Part shown: in pieces, positions 53,103-62,759 of the stretch
Numbering within the stretch: position 1 is the first letter of the stretch
Layout of the letters: each line of letters begins with the position of its first letter
From: Chryseobacterium gallinarum
GTDB taxonomy: Bacteria > Bacteroidota > Bacteroidia > Flavobacteriales > Weeksellaceae
Direction: 5' to 3'
Assembly (NCBI RefSeq): GCF_001021975.1
Contig: NZ_CP009928.1
Span: 2,608,001 to 2,672,000, forward strand
DNA length: 64,000 nt
Notes under the pieces: model-generated
Told to the model about the DNA's origin: nothing
The model's database searches: none
The model's input: the letters and a program-made list of their open reading frames with translations, nothing else
Translations under genes and position numbers: made by a program

Positions 53103-53606
53103 ATGAAATTAATTAAAGCAACGGAAAAGGATATCCCCCTTATTCAGGATCTGGCAAGGAGATCCTGGAAAAGTGCTTATGCAGAAATACTTTCAGAAGA
53201 GCAAATGGAATATATGCTTTCCGGAATGTATTCGGATACTGAAATTACCGCCCATCTCAGAAGTCCCGATTATCATTATTATCTGATTCGGGATGAAGAT
53301 AAGGATTCCTATGAGGGTTTTATAGGATATCAGCATAACTATGAAGAAAAGACTACCAAACTGCACCGTATTTATTTAGTTCCTGAAAGCAAAGGAAAAG
53401 GATTGGGGAAAGAGGCTCTTTTGTTTTTGAACCGGAAGGTAAGCGAAAGCGGGAATAAAAGAATTATTCTAAATGTGAATAAACATAATTCCGCCAGAAA
53501 GTTCTATGAGTCCCAAGGATACAGGGTTTATGACGAAGGAGTTTTTGATATCGGGAATGGTTTTGTAATGGATGATTACCTGATGGAATTCCTAATTCAC
53601 AACTAA
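53103..53606 (+). CDS. GNAT-family N-acetyltransferase
   Basis: A 167-residue protein. LHRIYLVPESKGKGLGKEALLF is the acetyl-CoA-binding region and NKHNSARKFYESQGYRVYDEG the C-terminal motif. Substrate unknown. It stands alone with a 111-nt gap after dapA. Confidence 0.9.
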   Translation: MKLIKATEKDIPLIQDLARRSWKSAYAEILSEEQMEYMLSGMYSDTEITAHLRSPDYHYYLIRDEDKDSYEGFIGYQHNYEEKTTKLHRIYLVPESKGKGLGKEALLFLNRKVSESGNKRIILNVNKHNSARKFYESQGYRVYDEGVFDIGNGFVMDDYLMEFLIHN

Positions 53607-53899
53607 TTGACTTTAAATTTTGTAAATTTATCATGTAATTCTATAACAAGTGATTTCTTTTTTTCATTCATCTTTGCTTCAGAACCAAATCACTTATAAT
53701 AATACATTCATATGCTTGGTTTTGAGCTGTTTCAGCTTTTTATCAGTATATTTTTTTCATCCTTAGTGTTTAAATTCCTGTATTCTTGAATGCAGGAGTT
53801 TTTTGTATTATTATCATTTTATAAAAAAATATACGCTATTTCACATTCAATTGAAATAAATCATTATATTTACTAAAAAATTGGTTTACTTATATTAGG

Positions 53900-54472
53900 A
53901 TGAAAATGTATGTAAAATTTGATTTCAATACCCTCTGTAAGAAGATATTGGATGAAAGACTTAAAGAGCATGGGCTGAAATATCGTGTGCTGAACTTTGG
54001 TGAAGTTGAGTTCTATGAACCACTCACACAGGAACAACATAATCTTTTTAAGAAAAATCTTGGAGATTACGGCATTGAGATTATAGAAAGCCAGAAGACC
54101 GCCTTGGTACAGAAAATAAAGGATACCATTGTAGAACTTGTTTTTTCTGATGAAATTATTCCTGTAAAAGCATCTATTTATATTTCTGAAAAATTGAATC
54201 ACAGCTATGGTTATCTCTCCAATCTGTTTTCAGAAGTTGCTTTTACTTCCATAGAGAATTTTATTATTCTCCAAAAAATAGAACATGCAAAGGTTCTGAT
54301 TATAAGAAATAAGCAAAGCCTGACGGAAATTGCCCATAAACTGAATTACTCAAGTGTTGCCCACTTAAGTACCCAGTTTAAAAATACAACCGGCATTACC
54401 CCATCCCATTTCCAAAAGATTGTGGGCAAAAGAAGGAAAGCTCAGAATATGGCCACTAATTCTAACATATAA
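53900..54472 (+). CDS. AraC-family transcriptional regulator
   Basis: A 190-residue protein. The C-terminal AraC HTH covers about 90-182: SIYISEKLNHSYGYLSNLFSEVAF and LTEIAHKLNYSSVAHLSTQFKNTTGITPSHFQ give the two HTHs. The N-terminal 85 residues have an unusual short domain rather than a cupin. It lies just upstream of a receiver-like protein, possibly a regulatory pair. Confidence 0.9.
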   Translation: MKMYVKFDFNTLCKKILDERLKEHGLKYRVLNFGEVEFYEPLTQEQHNLFKKNLGDYGIEIIESQKTALVQKIKDTIVELVFSDEIIPVKASIYISEKLNHSYGYLSNLFSEVAFTSIENFIILQKIEHAKVLIIRNKQSLTEIAHKLNYSSVAHLSTQFKNTTGITPSHFQKIVGKRRKAQNMATNSNI

Positions 54473-54473
54473 T

Positions 54474-54920
54474 ATGAATAAAGAGTTTCTGAACGTAATA
54501 GTAGCAGATGACGATGAAAACACTTTAACTTTTTTTAAGAATATATTCAAAGAGCTTAAAATTTCGACAAAGGTCCAATGCTTTAATAACGGAAAAGATT
54601 TAATGAAGTATTTGCACAATGCGGATGCCTTCATTCCTGAAATCGTATTTATCAAATATGATTTTCCCGGGAAAGATAGTATGGAATGCATTGAGGAAAT
54701 CAAATCGGATCTGAAATTTAACAATATGGTAACAGCTATATATGGTGATCAAATTTCGGAAACAGAAATTGAAGATATTTTTGTAAAAGGAGCCAACATT
54801 TGCATGAGGAAGCCTGATACCTATGAAGGGTTCAAAAAGATCCTGGCAGAAGTTATTGCCATTAATTGGCAGTATCATACTTCGGGCTTAAATAAAGAGA
54901 ATTTTATTTTAAAGCTCTGA
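54474..54920 (+). CDS. Receiver-domain protein lacking the phospho-acceptor Asp
   Basis: A 148-residue stand-alone receiver starting MNKEFLNVIVADDDENTLTFF. The acidic pocket DDD and the conserved Lys (ICMRKPDTYEG) are present. The beta-3 phosphorylation site reads EIVFIKYDFPGKDS, with Lys where the Asp of FLD-x-x-MPG normally sits. It is probably a phosphorylation-independent or protein-interaction receiver. Starts 1 nt after the AraC gene. Confidence 0.85.
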   Translation: MNKEFLNVIVADDDENTLTFFKNIFKELKISTKVQCFNNGKDLMKYLHNADAFIPEIVFIKYDFPGKDSMECIEEIKSDLKFNNMVTAIYGDQISETEIEDIFVKGANICMRKPDTYEGFKKILAEVIAINWQYHTSGLNKENFILKL

Positions 54921-55160
54921 TAAACAGTAAATTTTAATATTACATTTTTTTTAAAAAGTTAATATTTTACGCATAATATTCACTATAATGTGAAAATTTT
55001 ATAACTAAATGTTAAAATAATATAAAAAAAATATCAATTAATATTCAGACTTTTGTAAATGTAAACATTGCAACACAAATTTGCCATATAATAGAAATGC
55101 GGATGAATGAAAAGTAATTGTTTCAACAATAACTAATTATATAATCACAATGTTATTAAC

Positions 55161-55333
55161 AAAATGAATTATATTAATTTCCAACTAGAAAGCATAGAAG
55201 ATCTTTAAATAAAACGGTACAATCATGAAAACTTGAACGTAGTTGGTGACATTTTTATTCGTTTCATTCCCTCGTCTCCAACATGAACACAGTTAGTTTT
55301 TATAATAAGCAAGTTGGAAAAATAATTCATTTT
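55161..55333 (+). ncRNA. Large hairpin RNA candidate with AGAAGATCTTTA motif, copy 4
   Basis: AAAATGAAT plus TTTCCAACT (55161-55186) pair with AGTTGGAAA plus ATTCATTTT (55312-55333), two 9-bp helices around an internal loop. The enclosed 125 nt includes GCATAGAAGATCTTTA at 55192-55207, matching the loop motif of the three tRNA-array elements. An inner GTTGGTGAC/GTCTCCAAC stem (55242-55281) is also possible. Gene-free surroundings support a non-coding RNA. Strand inferred from the motif and the downstream terminator. Confidence 0.55.
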
Positions 55334-55348
55334 GTTTTTTTATAATTT

Positions 55349-55435
55349 ATTTTAATAGTTAGGGCTTAAAATATTCAAATAGTAAATAAATATTTTCACA
55401 CCACATCACAAAATATTAAGCCTGACTATTAAAAT
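55349..55435 (+). ncRNA. Second large inverted repeat in the gene-free region
   Basis: ATTTTAATAGTTAGGGCTTAA pairs with TTAAGCCTGACTATTAAAAT at the other end, about 20 bp with one bulge, around an AT-rich loop of about 40 nt. It directly follows the motif-bearing hairpin and precedes a terminator. It may be part of the same transcript or a MITE-like remnant. Confidence 0.5.
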
Positions 55436-55489
55436 GAATTTTTAAAGCAAGCGCAAGTAATTTCTTCTAAATAACAGTTTTATAAGGGG

Positions 55490-55519
55490 ACCGTAGGAAA
55501 ATATTTCTGCGGTTTTTTT
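55490..55519 (+). terminator. Intrinsic terminator on the plus strand
   Basis: ACCGTAG / CTGCGGT stem (one G-T) followed by a seven-T run. It would end a rightward transcript through the hairpin region, since the next gene (recG) is on the opposite strand. Confidence 0.75.
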
Positions 55520-57602
55520 ATGAAATCTTACTCCATTTGCTTTTTCCCTTATAGTATTTGAGGTAATAATTTTTAATAATCAGATTATCCGGTCTGGCCA
55601 GCAAGGGGTCTGCTTCTAAAATTCTTTCAACGGTATTTTTTGTAGTTTTAATGATAGCCGAATCATTTACAAGATCTAATCTCTTAAAATCTACCACACC
55701 ACTTTGCTGGGTACCTAAAATATCTCCCGGCCCACGAAGCTGCATATCCACCTCCGAAATTTTAAATCCATCATTAGTTTCTGTCATGGTTTTGACACGG
55801 GTTCTGCTTTCCTTAGATAATTTATCTGAAGTCATCAGGATACAGTAGCTTTGTTCGGCTCCTCTTCCTACACGGCCCCTAAGCTGATGTAGCTGGGAAA
55901 GGCCAAACCGCTCAGCACTTTCAATGACCATTACGGAAGCGTTAGGAACATTCACTCCTACCTCAATTACCGTAGTTGCTACCATGATTTCAGCTTTACC
56001 TGAAGCAAAATATGCCATAGCCGCATCTTTTTCATCAGGTTTCATTTTTCCATGCAGCATTGTTACATTATAATCTGAAAAAAAATCCATGACATGTTCC
56101 AGGCCTTCTGCAAGATTTTTATAATCCAATGTTTCAGATTCTTCAATAAGAGGATATACAAAATAAACCTGTCTTCCTTTTTTGATTTCATCCTTACAGA
56201 AATTATAAACATACAGCCTGTCTTTTTCCCGTCTGTGGGCGGTGATGATAGGTTTTCTTCCCACCGGCATTTCATCAATGACCGAAACATCAAGATCTGA
56301 ATAAAAACTCATCGCCAATGTTCTTGGAATAGGCGTTGCTGTCATAACCAGGATATGAGGAGGAATTTTGTTTTTTGCCCAAAGTTTGGCACGCTGGGCA
56401 ACACCAAACCTGTGCTGTTCATCAATAATAGCCAGCCCAAGATTTTTGAACTTAACTTTGTCCTCCAGAACAGCATGAGTTCCTACAAGAATAGAAAGGC
56501 TGCCACTTTCAAGTTCTTCATGAATGATTTTTCTTTCCGAACTCCTGGTAGAGCCGGTCAAAAGCCGGACATTTATTCCGGTTTCCTGTAGTAATTCTTT
56601 AATGCCATTGTAATGCTGCTGCGCAAGAATTTCCGTAGGAGCCATCATACAACTCTGAAATCCATTGTCCATGGAAATAAGCATGGTAAGCAAAGCTACC
56701 ATTGTTTTTCCTGAGCCCACATCACCCTGTAAAAGCCTGTTCATTTGAATGGGCCTTTTCATATCCTGGCGAATCTCTTTTAAAACTCTTTTCTGGGCAC
56801 TGGTAAGCTCAAAAGGAAGATGGTTTTCATAAAAGGTATTAAAGTAATCCCCTATGACAGGGAATGGATTTCCGTAAGACTGTGTCTTGTGATGAAGCTT
56901 TTTTAAGCCATAACCCAACTGGAAAAAGAAAGATTCTTCAAATTTCAGCCGATAATCTGCTTTGTCGAAATGTGCCATATCTTTAGGAAAATGTACATTC
57001 AGAAAAGCATGCTGCCTCGACATGAATTTGAAAGTTTTCATCAGGTATTCCGGAAAATTTTCTTCAATAAGGCTGGGAATTTCTTTGCAGACATTTCTTA
57101 AAATATTCTGGAAGAATTTCTGCCCCAAGCCCCTTTTGGAAAGCTTTTCAGAACCAGGGTAAATAGGCCTCAGACGGGTGTCATTTTCTTTGCTTTCCTC
57201 AGCCTCTATTTCCGGATGGGGCATGGAAAACTGCCGGTTAAAGACATTAACCTTTCCAAAAATATATACTTCACGATTAACTGGGATTTGCTCTTTCAGC
57301 CATTTTGAATATTGAAACCATACAAGGTCCATACTGCCGGTATGGTCATTAAACCTGGCTGATAGCCTTTTGGTTTTTCCTGTTTGAATTTCCTGTACCT
57401 GAGTGATTTTTCCTTTCAGCTGAACATCCAGATTGCTTTCTTCAAGCTGGGATACAGTGTAAACCTTGCTTTTATCCAGATAGCGGATAGGGTAGAAGTT
57501 CAGAAGATCTTCCACGGTACTAAGCCCCAATATACTTTTGATAAGTTTGGCTCTGTCAGGACCTATTCCTTTTACGTATTCTATAGAGGTGTCTAAAGTC
57601 AT
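55518..57602 (-). CDS. recG: ATP-dependent DNA helicase RecG
   Basis: A 694-residue helicase. The N-terminal wedge/OB region is followed by helicase motifs LLQGDVGSGKTMVALL (I), DEQHRFGV (II) and MTATPIPRTLA (III), then VYPLIEESE, TTVIEVGVNVPNASVMVIESAERFGLSQLHQLRGRVGRG (V/VI). It drives branch migration and fork regression in DNA repair. Length fits the family. Monocistronic. Confidence 0.96.
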   Translation of the reverse strand: MTLDTSIEYVKGIGPDRAKLIKSILGLSTVEDLLNFYPIRYLDKSKVYTVSQLEESNLDVQLKGKITQVQEIQTGKTKRLSARFNDHTGSMDLVWFQYSKWLKEQIPVNREVYIFGKVNVFNRQFSMPHPEIEAEESKENDTRLRPIYPGSEKLSKRGLGQKFFQNILRNVCKEIPSLIEENFPEYLMKTFKFMSRQHAFLNVHFPKDMAHFDKADYRLKFEESFFFQLGYGLKKLHHKTQSYGNPFPVIGDYFNTFYENHLPFELTSAQKRVLKEIRQDMKRPIQMNRLLQGDVGSGKTMVALLTMLISMDNGFQSCMMAPTEILAQQHYNGIKELLQETGINVRLLTGSTRSSERKIIHEELESGSLSILVGTHAVLEDKVKFKNLGLAIIDEQHRFGVAQRAKLWAKNKIPPHILVMTATPIPRTLAMSFYSDLDVSVIDEMPVGRKPIITAHRREKDRLYVYNFCKDEIKKGRQVYFVYPLIEESETLDYKNLAEGLEHVMDFFSDYNVTMLHGKMKPDEKDAAMAYFASGKAEIMVATTVIEVGVNVPNASVMVIESAERFGLSQLHQLRGRVGRGAEQSYCILMTSDKLSKESRTRVKTMTETNDGFKISEVDMQLRGPGDILGTQQSGVVDFKRLDLVNDSAIIKTTKNTVERILEADPLLARPDNLIIKNYYLKYYKGKSKWSKIS

Positions 57603-57680
57603 TCGAAAAACGAGCCCTAATTTCGGTAAAATAGCTGGAATTTGAAATTTTTAACACCAGAAAATATCAGAAATGGAATA

Positions 57681-57707
57681 AAAAAAGCTTTCAGAATTGA
57701 AAGCTTT
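57681..57707 (-). terminator. Terminator for the thioredoxin-like gene
   Basis: AAAGCTTTCA / TGAAAGCTTT, 10-bp perfect stem with loop GAAT; the A run on the plus strand is a T run for minus-strand transcripts. Confidence 0.8.
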
Positions 57708-57711
57708 GTAT

Positions 57712-58245
57712 CTAATCTTTGATTTTGGATTTGAATTTTTTCTGGTAGTCTTCCCATTGTTCCCTGCTGCGGATTTTTTTAAATAAATCTTTTGAGATCA
57801 GTTCCAGATAAGGCTCAAGTTCTTTAGCAGATAATTCTCCCTGCAAAATAGTAATGGGATCACCATGCTCATCCAGAAATACCGTACTTGGAACAGCCCC
57901 TACATTCATATATTGTGTAAATTCGTGTAAAGAATTTCTTCCCCTTTTCTGCTCTGTATTAGGATTGGAAAAGGTTCTTCCAAATATTTGAATGCTGTTT
58001 TTTTCTTCTGCATTAAATTTTACAGGATAATAATTTTCATTTAAATTCTGAGCAATGACAGGGTGTCCATATGTTTTTTTATCCATGATCTTACATGGGC
58101 CACACCAGTCAGCATAGAAATCAATAAGGATCTTTTTGGGATTTTCTTTTTGAGCTTTCAGAGCATCTTCAATCGTCATCCACTTTACCTGGGCAAAATT
58201 AAAATTTAATATAAGTAACAATAATATGCTTAAAATTTTCTTCAT
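57712..58245 (-). CDS. Thioredoxin-fold secreted protein
   Basis: A 177-residue protein. Signal peptide MKKILSILLLLILNFNFA. The active site is DFYADWCGPCKIMD, and the cis-Pro lies in VGAVPSTVFL. It resembles the DsbD-gamma-type/thiol-disulfide group, acting in the periplasm. Located downstream of a POT gene on the same strand. Confidence 0.9.
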   Translation of the reverse strand: MKKILSILLLLILNFNFAQVKWMTIEDALKAQKENPKKILIDFYADWCGPCKIMDKKTYGHPVIAQNLNENYYPVKFNAEEKNSIQIFGRTFSNPNTEQKRGRNSLHEFTQYMNVGAVPSTVFLDEHGDPITILQGELSAKELEPYLELISKDLFKKIRSREQWEDYQKKFKSKIKD

Positions 58246-58286
58246 AATTTGATATTTATGTAAAAATAAGCATAATTACTTATTTT

Positions 58287-59798
58287 TTATTTTACATCTT
58301 GCATTAATTTTTTCACGTACGGAGATATCAAAATTAATACCACTCCGGCAATGATCGCATACAATCCCAATTGTTTATATCCATCAGTATAAGTGATCAA
58401 TTCATCATAGTTAGTGGAACCTTCTTTGGCAGTAGCAAGACTGGCACCGATAATCCCTGCCACATATTGTCCATAAGCTGATGCCAGAAACCACATTCCC
58501 ATCATCATTCCCTGAAGGTTTTTGGTAGAAAGTTTGGTCATAATAGAAAGCCCGATAGGAGAGAGGCAAAGTTCTCCGAGAGTAATGATCAATAATGCCA
58601 GTGTAAAGAAATTCAGTGAAGTGACTCCCTGAAGGTTGGCAAAAAATCGTGTAGCAAATAAAACATAATATCCTAATCCCAGGAAAATAAATCCTAATCC
58701 GAATTTAATAATGGTATTGGGTTCAATTTTTCTTTTGTTCAGCCATATCCAAAGCAACCCGATAACAGGGGCAAGGAAAATAATGAAGAACGCCCCTCCC
58801 GAATTATTGACACCGTTAGGATCCAATCCGAATAAGTCCTTATTCAGGTTTTTTGCTGCAAAAATACTTAATGAACCACCGCTTTGTTCATAAATTCCCC
58901 AGAAAATGATTGAGAATATAATGAAGACAAGTGCTGCCCAAAGCTTTTTACGTTCTGAAGCTGTTACTTTAGACATTTCATAGAACAAATAGATTAATGT
59001 TAAAGGACCTATTGTCCACATAAAATAATCTGTATATTCTGTTTTCGCAACCATAGTCATAATGATAGGAACGAAAACCAATGATAAAATATATACTCCA
59101 TACTCTTTCCATTTAGGAATAGGAGCAGATTTCGTTTCTGCTAAAGGATGTCCGGGCTGTAAACCAATAGTTCCCAGCCTTCTCTGAGTAAAAACAAAGT
59201 TGATCAGACTTACAACCATTACAATGGCAGCCAGTCCGAAAGCAATATGCCACCTCATTTCTTCCGCAATAATATTACCCAGAAACTCTCCTTTCCCGAT
59301 AGCAATACAAAGGTATCCGCCTAATAAGGCCCCAAGATTAATTCCTGCATAAAACAATGAAAAACCTGCATCAGCTCTTGAATCATTAGGTTTATAAAGC
59401 TGACCTACCATTGATGAAATATTAGGTTTAAAAAAACCTGTTCCCACTACCGTAAATGCAATTCCCAAGAAGAAGAATTGATGAGGATCAGTTGCCAGAA
59501 TCAAACTTCCTACGATCATCAGAAGTCCGCCCCAAAAAAGAGATTTTCTGAATCCTAAAATTTTATCGGCAAAAAGCCCTCCGATAAAGGTAAAGGCATA
59601 TACAAAAGCCTGAGTGGCTCCATACTGAAGGTTGGCTTCTTTTTCGTGGAAATTGAGCTGTGAGATCATAAAGAAAACCAGCATTCCACGCATTCCGTAG
59701 AAACAGAAACGTTCCCACATTTCAGAGAAAAACAGACTCCAGATTTGTCTGGGGTATTTTCCTTTGAAATTTTGTATTTCATCTAAAGTTAAGCTCAT
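58287..59798 (-). CDS. POT-family proton-dependent peptide transporter 1
   Basis: A 503-residue MFS protein with about 12-14 membrane segments. The N-terminal signature FFSEMWERFCFYGMRGMLVFFM and the PTR2 motif FSLFYAGINLGALLGGYLC are typical, as is GELCLSPIGLSIMTKL near TM10. It imports di- or tripeptides with protons. First of three paralogues in this stretch, separated from the next by a YhcG-type nuclease gene. Confidence 0.94.
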   Translation of the reverse strand: MSLTLDEIQNFKGKYPRQIWSLFFSEMWERFCFYGMRGMLVFFMISQLNFHEKEANLQYGATQAFVYAFTFIGGLFADKILGFRKSLFWGGLLMIVGSLILATDPHQFFFLGIAFTVVGTGFFKPNISSMVGQLYKPNDSRADAGFSLFYAGINLGALLGGYLCIAIGKGEFLGNIIAEEMRWHIAFGLAAIVMVVSLINFVFTQRRLGTIGLQPGHPLAETKSAPIPKWKEYGVYILSLVFVPIIMTMVAKTEYTDYFMWTIGPLTLIYLFYEMSKVTASERKKLWAALVFIIFSIIFWGIYEQSGGSLSIFAAKNLNKDLFGLDPNGVNNSGGAFFIIFLAPVIGLLWIWLNKRKIEPNTIIKFGLGFIFLGLGYYVLFATRFFANLQGVTSLNFFTLALLIITLGELCLSPIGLSIMTKLSTKNLQGMMMGMWFLASAYGQYVAGIIGASLATAKEGSTNYDELITYTDGYKQLGLYAIIAGVVLILISPYVKKLMQDVK

Positions 59799-59821
59799 AA
59801 CGCTATATGATTAAGTTTTAA

Positions 59822-60811
59822 TTAAGGGTTTTTATTGTCCTGATCCAGTTCAAAACGGATTCTGTCCTGGTCTATGATTTGTTTGAGTTCTTCTTCTTTT
59901 GGGAGGTACAGCAGGTATTTGCTGGCAAATAAATTATTTTTATCATTCAGGACGGAATATTTTACAATAGTTTCATCCTTTTCCGAACACAGTAAAATTC
60001 CAATGGTAGGATTATCTCCTTCACCACGCTTCAGATCATCATACATTCTTACATACATATCGATCTGGCCAATATCCTGATGAGAAAGTTCTCCTGTCTT
60101 AAGATCAATGATAACAAAGCATTTTAAGATATAATTGTAAAATACCAGATCAATATAAAAGTCCGAAGTATCGGTGGAAATATGCTGCTGCCTTGCTACA
60201 AATGCAAACCCTTTCCCAAATTCCAGCAGAAATTTCTGAATGTGATCTATGATTGCCGTTTCAATCTCTTTTTCGGAAAATTGTTCATCGGCTTTTAAAC
60301 CAAGAAATTCAAAAATATAAGGATCTTTCAGAACGCTCTGGATATTTTCAGCTGAAGATTTTTTATGTTCTAAAACTCTTTCATAGGCGAGCGAATTGAT
60401 TTGTCTTTTTAAATCCCTTACATTCCAGTTGTTTTGTACGGCCTCATTGAGATAATAGTTTCTTTTGTGTTTATCATCCTGGCTTGAAAGAAGCCTGTAA
60501 TGAGACCAGCTCAATTGTTGAGACAATGTGTCAACAATTGGAAAAGCAATATAAAACTTCCGCATATTGGAAAGATTGGTGTAATCAAACCCCTTTCCAA
60601 ATTCTAATGTGAGTTTTTGGGAAAGATTTTTTAACGTGTATTTTCCATATTCAGCACGTTCTTTTCCTTGTTGTTCATCTTCCACAATCAGTTTTCCGAT
60701 TTGCCAATAGGTAAGCAGTAAGGTAGAATTCGCTATTCGAAAAACTTTTTCGCGCGATTGCCTAATAATTTCCTTTACGGACTGGAATAAAGAATCTTCG
60801 GAAATTTCCAT
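59822..60811 (-). CDS. YhcG-type PD-(D/E)XK nuclease (DUF1016)
   Basis: A 329-residue protein. N-terminal DUF1016_N: TYWQIGKLIVEDEQQGKERAEYGK and SLSQQLSWSHY-like segment. The C-terminal nuclease core DFYIDLVFYNYILKCFVIIDLKTGEL gives a D...DxK-like active site. FGKGFAFVARQQH matches YhcG. These proteins are linked to restriction or mobile defence islands. Here it is inserted between transporter genes with its own terminators around it. Confidence 0.92.
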   Translation of the reverse strand: MEISEDSLFQSVKEIIRQSREKVFRIANSTLLLTYWQIGKLIVEDEQQGKERAEYGKYTLKNLSQKLTLEFGKGFDYTNLSNMRKFYIAFPIVDTLSQQLSWSHYRLLSSQDDKHKRNYYLNEAVQNNWNVRDLKRQINSLAYERVLEHKKSSAENIQSVLKDPYIFEFLGLKADEQFSEKEIETAIIDHIQKFLLEFGKGFAFVARQQHISTDTSDFYIDLVFYNYILKCFVIIDLKTGELSHQDIGQIDMYVRMYDDLKRGEGDNPTIGILLCSEKDETIVKYSVLNDKNNLFASKYLLYLPKEEELKQIIDQDRIRFELDQDNKNP

Positions 60812-60823
60812 CGTACGAAAATA

Positions 60824-60852
60824 AAAAAAACCTCCGACTTAGCAGAGGTTTT
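60824..60852 (-). terminator. Terminator between POT gene 2 and the YhcG gene
   Basis: AAACCTC / GAGGTTT stem with a 10-nt loop and an A run on the plus strand (T run for minus-strand transcripts). It separates the YhcG gene from the transporter upstream. Confidence 0.75.
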
Positions 60853-60872
60853 ATTCTATTTTGTTGATACAA

Positions 60873-62627
60873 TTAGTTTACACCGTGCATCATTTTCTTT
60901 AAGATCGGTGAAATCAGACCTAAAATTACAGCTGCAATACCACAAAGTACTACAAATACCATGAAAAACTCAAATAAATTGTGGATTTCAAATCCTGCAA
61001 AGGTAGGATTGTGTAATGGTAGCTGGGCTTTTTCAAATGCCGCAATCTGATCTGCTGTCAGGGTCACTTTTTTGTCCAGAACATCCTGAAGGTTTACTCC
61101 GATTTCCTGGGCTTTTTTGAATTTATCCCCTGTTGCAGGGATAAGGGCTCCTAATGAACCGGCCAATGCATATCCTGCTGCATTGGAAATGAAGAAAACG
61201 CCATATAATAAAGAAGCGAATCTTTTTGGAGCCAGTTTTCCTACTAACGATAAACCGATCGGAGACAGGCAAAGCTCACCACAGGTTTGGATAAAGTATA
61301 ATAACATCAGCCATTTGATAGCCAATAATCCTGAATTGCCAAGATCTTTTACATTGTGTGCAATGATAAAATAAGAAAGCGCGATCAGAGCAAGCCCCAT
61401 AGCCTGTTTGAACGGAGATACCGGCTCTTTCCCTTTTGCTCTCAATTTATCCCAGATTAAACTGAACGGAACCGCTAAAATAACTACAAAGATTCCGTTA
61501 AAGATCTGAACCATTGAAGGAGGCATATTCCATCCTAAAATGTTTCTGTCTGTTTGGTTGTCTGCAATGAACGTTAGTGAAGAACCAGCCTGTTCGAAAG
61601 CTGCCCAGAAGAAAATAATAAAGAATGATACAATATAAATTACCCAGATCCTTTGTCTTTCAACTTTATTTTCAGCAGAAGTCATGATCAGGAAGGCTAA
61701 TGCGATACCTGCCGCATAGATGAAAGGATAAATGATTCCCTTAATCAGCTGTCCCATTTCCACTGAATTGAACCCGAATTCTCCTACAAGCAAATATCTG
61801 AAAGCAAAGAAAAGAGCAATAAATATAACTCCCGTAATCGCTAAAAACTGGCTTGAGAACTTTGCTGTTTGAGATTCTCCTTCTTCAAAATCTGCGGTTG
61901 TATTATTTTTTGGTAACCCACCGATAGGCCTTCCTTCAGGAGTTACTACGTATTTGTTTTTAAGGATAAAGAAAGTTACAGTTCCGATTATCATAGCAAT
62001 AGAAGCTGCAAGGAATCCCCATTTGAAGGCAAAAATGTCTCTTACCCCGGTTGTAGCATCTTTTACATCTCCCAGATACGGACAGATAAACTGCCCGAGG
62101 AACGCGCCAATGTTGATCCCCATATAGAAAATGGTGAAGGCAGAATCAAGTTTTGATTTTTCCTGCTTAGGATAAAGACTTCCCACCATTGATGAAATAT
62201 TCGGTTTGAAGAATCCATTACCGAAGATAATAATAAACAGGGCCAGCCACATGATAAGTTTTGCACTTCCAATATCCGCAGAGAAAGTGGAGGCACTGAT
62301 GAACAGTAAAAACTGACCGATAGCCATTAATGATCCACCAATGATGATAGCATATCTGTTTCCGATATATTTATCAGCAATAAATCCTCCTAAAAGAGGT
62401 GTTAAATAACATAAAGCGAGAAATCCACCATAGATGATCGCTGCATCAGCTTCTTTTATCAATAAGGAATTTACCATAAAGAGCGTTAAAAGTGCTCTCA
62501 TTCCATAAAAGTTGAAACGCTCCCACATTTCTGTTCCGAAAAGAACCCATAACCCTTTCGGATGTCTGGAATTCTTATTCTCTACAAATTCATCCGGCTT
62601 CGGACTCAATGCTTCAATATTATCCAT
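60873..62627 (-). CDS. POT-family peptide transporter 2
   Basis: A 584-residue MFS protein. GTEMWERFNFYGMRALLTLFM and FTIFYMGINIGAFLGQFICPYLG are the PTR2 signatures, and CGELCLSPIGLSLVGKL the TM10 motif. The C terminus has an added hydrophilic loop (KDKFKKAQEIGVNLQDVLDKK). Substrate peptides not determined. Confidence 0.94.
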   Translation of the reverse strand: MDNIEALSPKPDEFVENKNSRHPKGLWVLFGTEMWERFNFYGMRALLTLFMVNSLLIKEADAAIIYGGFLALCYLTPLLGGFIADKYIGNRYAIIIGGSLMAIGQFLLFISASTFSADIGSAKLIMWLALFIIIFGNGFFKPNISSMVGSLYPKQEKSKLDSAFTIFYMGINIGAFLGQFICPYLGDVKDATTGVRDIFAFKWGFLAASIAMIIGTVTFFILKNKYVVTPEGRPIGGLPKNNTTADFEEGESQTAKFSSQFLAITGVIFIALFFAFRYLLVGEFGFNSVEMGQLIKGIIYPFIYAAGIALAFLIMTSAENKVERQRIWVIYIVSFFIIFFWAAFEQAGSSLTFIADNQTDRNILGWNMPPSMVQIFNGIFVVILAVPFSLIWDKLRAKGKEPVSPFKQAMGLALIALSYFIIAHNVKDLGNSGLLAIKWLMLLYFIQTCGELCLSPIGLSLVGKLAPKRFASLLYGVFFISNAAGYALAGSLGALIPATGDKFKKAQEIGVNLQDVLDKKVTLTADQIAAFEKAQLPLHNPTFAGFEIHNLFEFFMVFVVLCGIAAVILGLISPILKKMMHGVN

Positions 62628-62707
62628 TTCTATTGTTAATTTTTGTTAAGACTGACAAATATAGTTTATTTTGGGTTTTTGGCAAGTTTTTAATTTTATT
62701 TTTAAAT

Positions 62708-62737
62708 AAAAAAGCTGCGGAACTATTCCGCAGCTTG
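62708..62737 (-). terminator. Terminator after POT gene 3
   Basis: AAGCTGCGGAA / TTCCGCAGCTT, 11-bp perfect stem with loop CTA; the A-rich side gives a T tail on the minus strand. Confidence 0.82.
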
Positions 62738-62759
62738 CTATTCTTTATAATATTAAGGA

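Noticed and set aside
55161..55435. Retron ncRNA or insertion-sequence ends
   Set aside because: No reverse transcriptase or transposase is nearby; no target-site duplication was seen.
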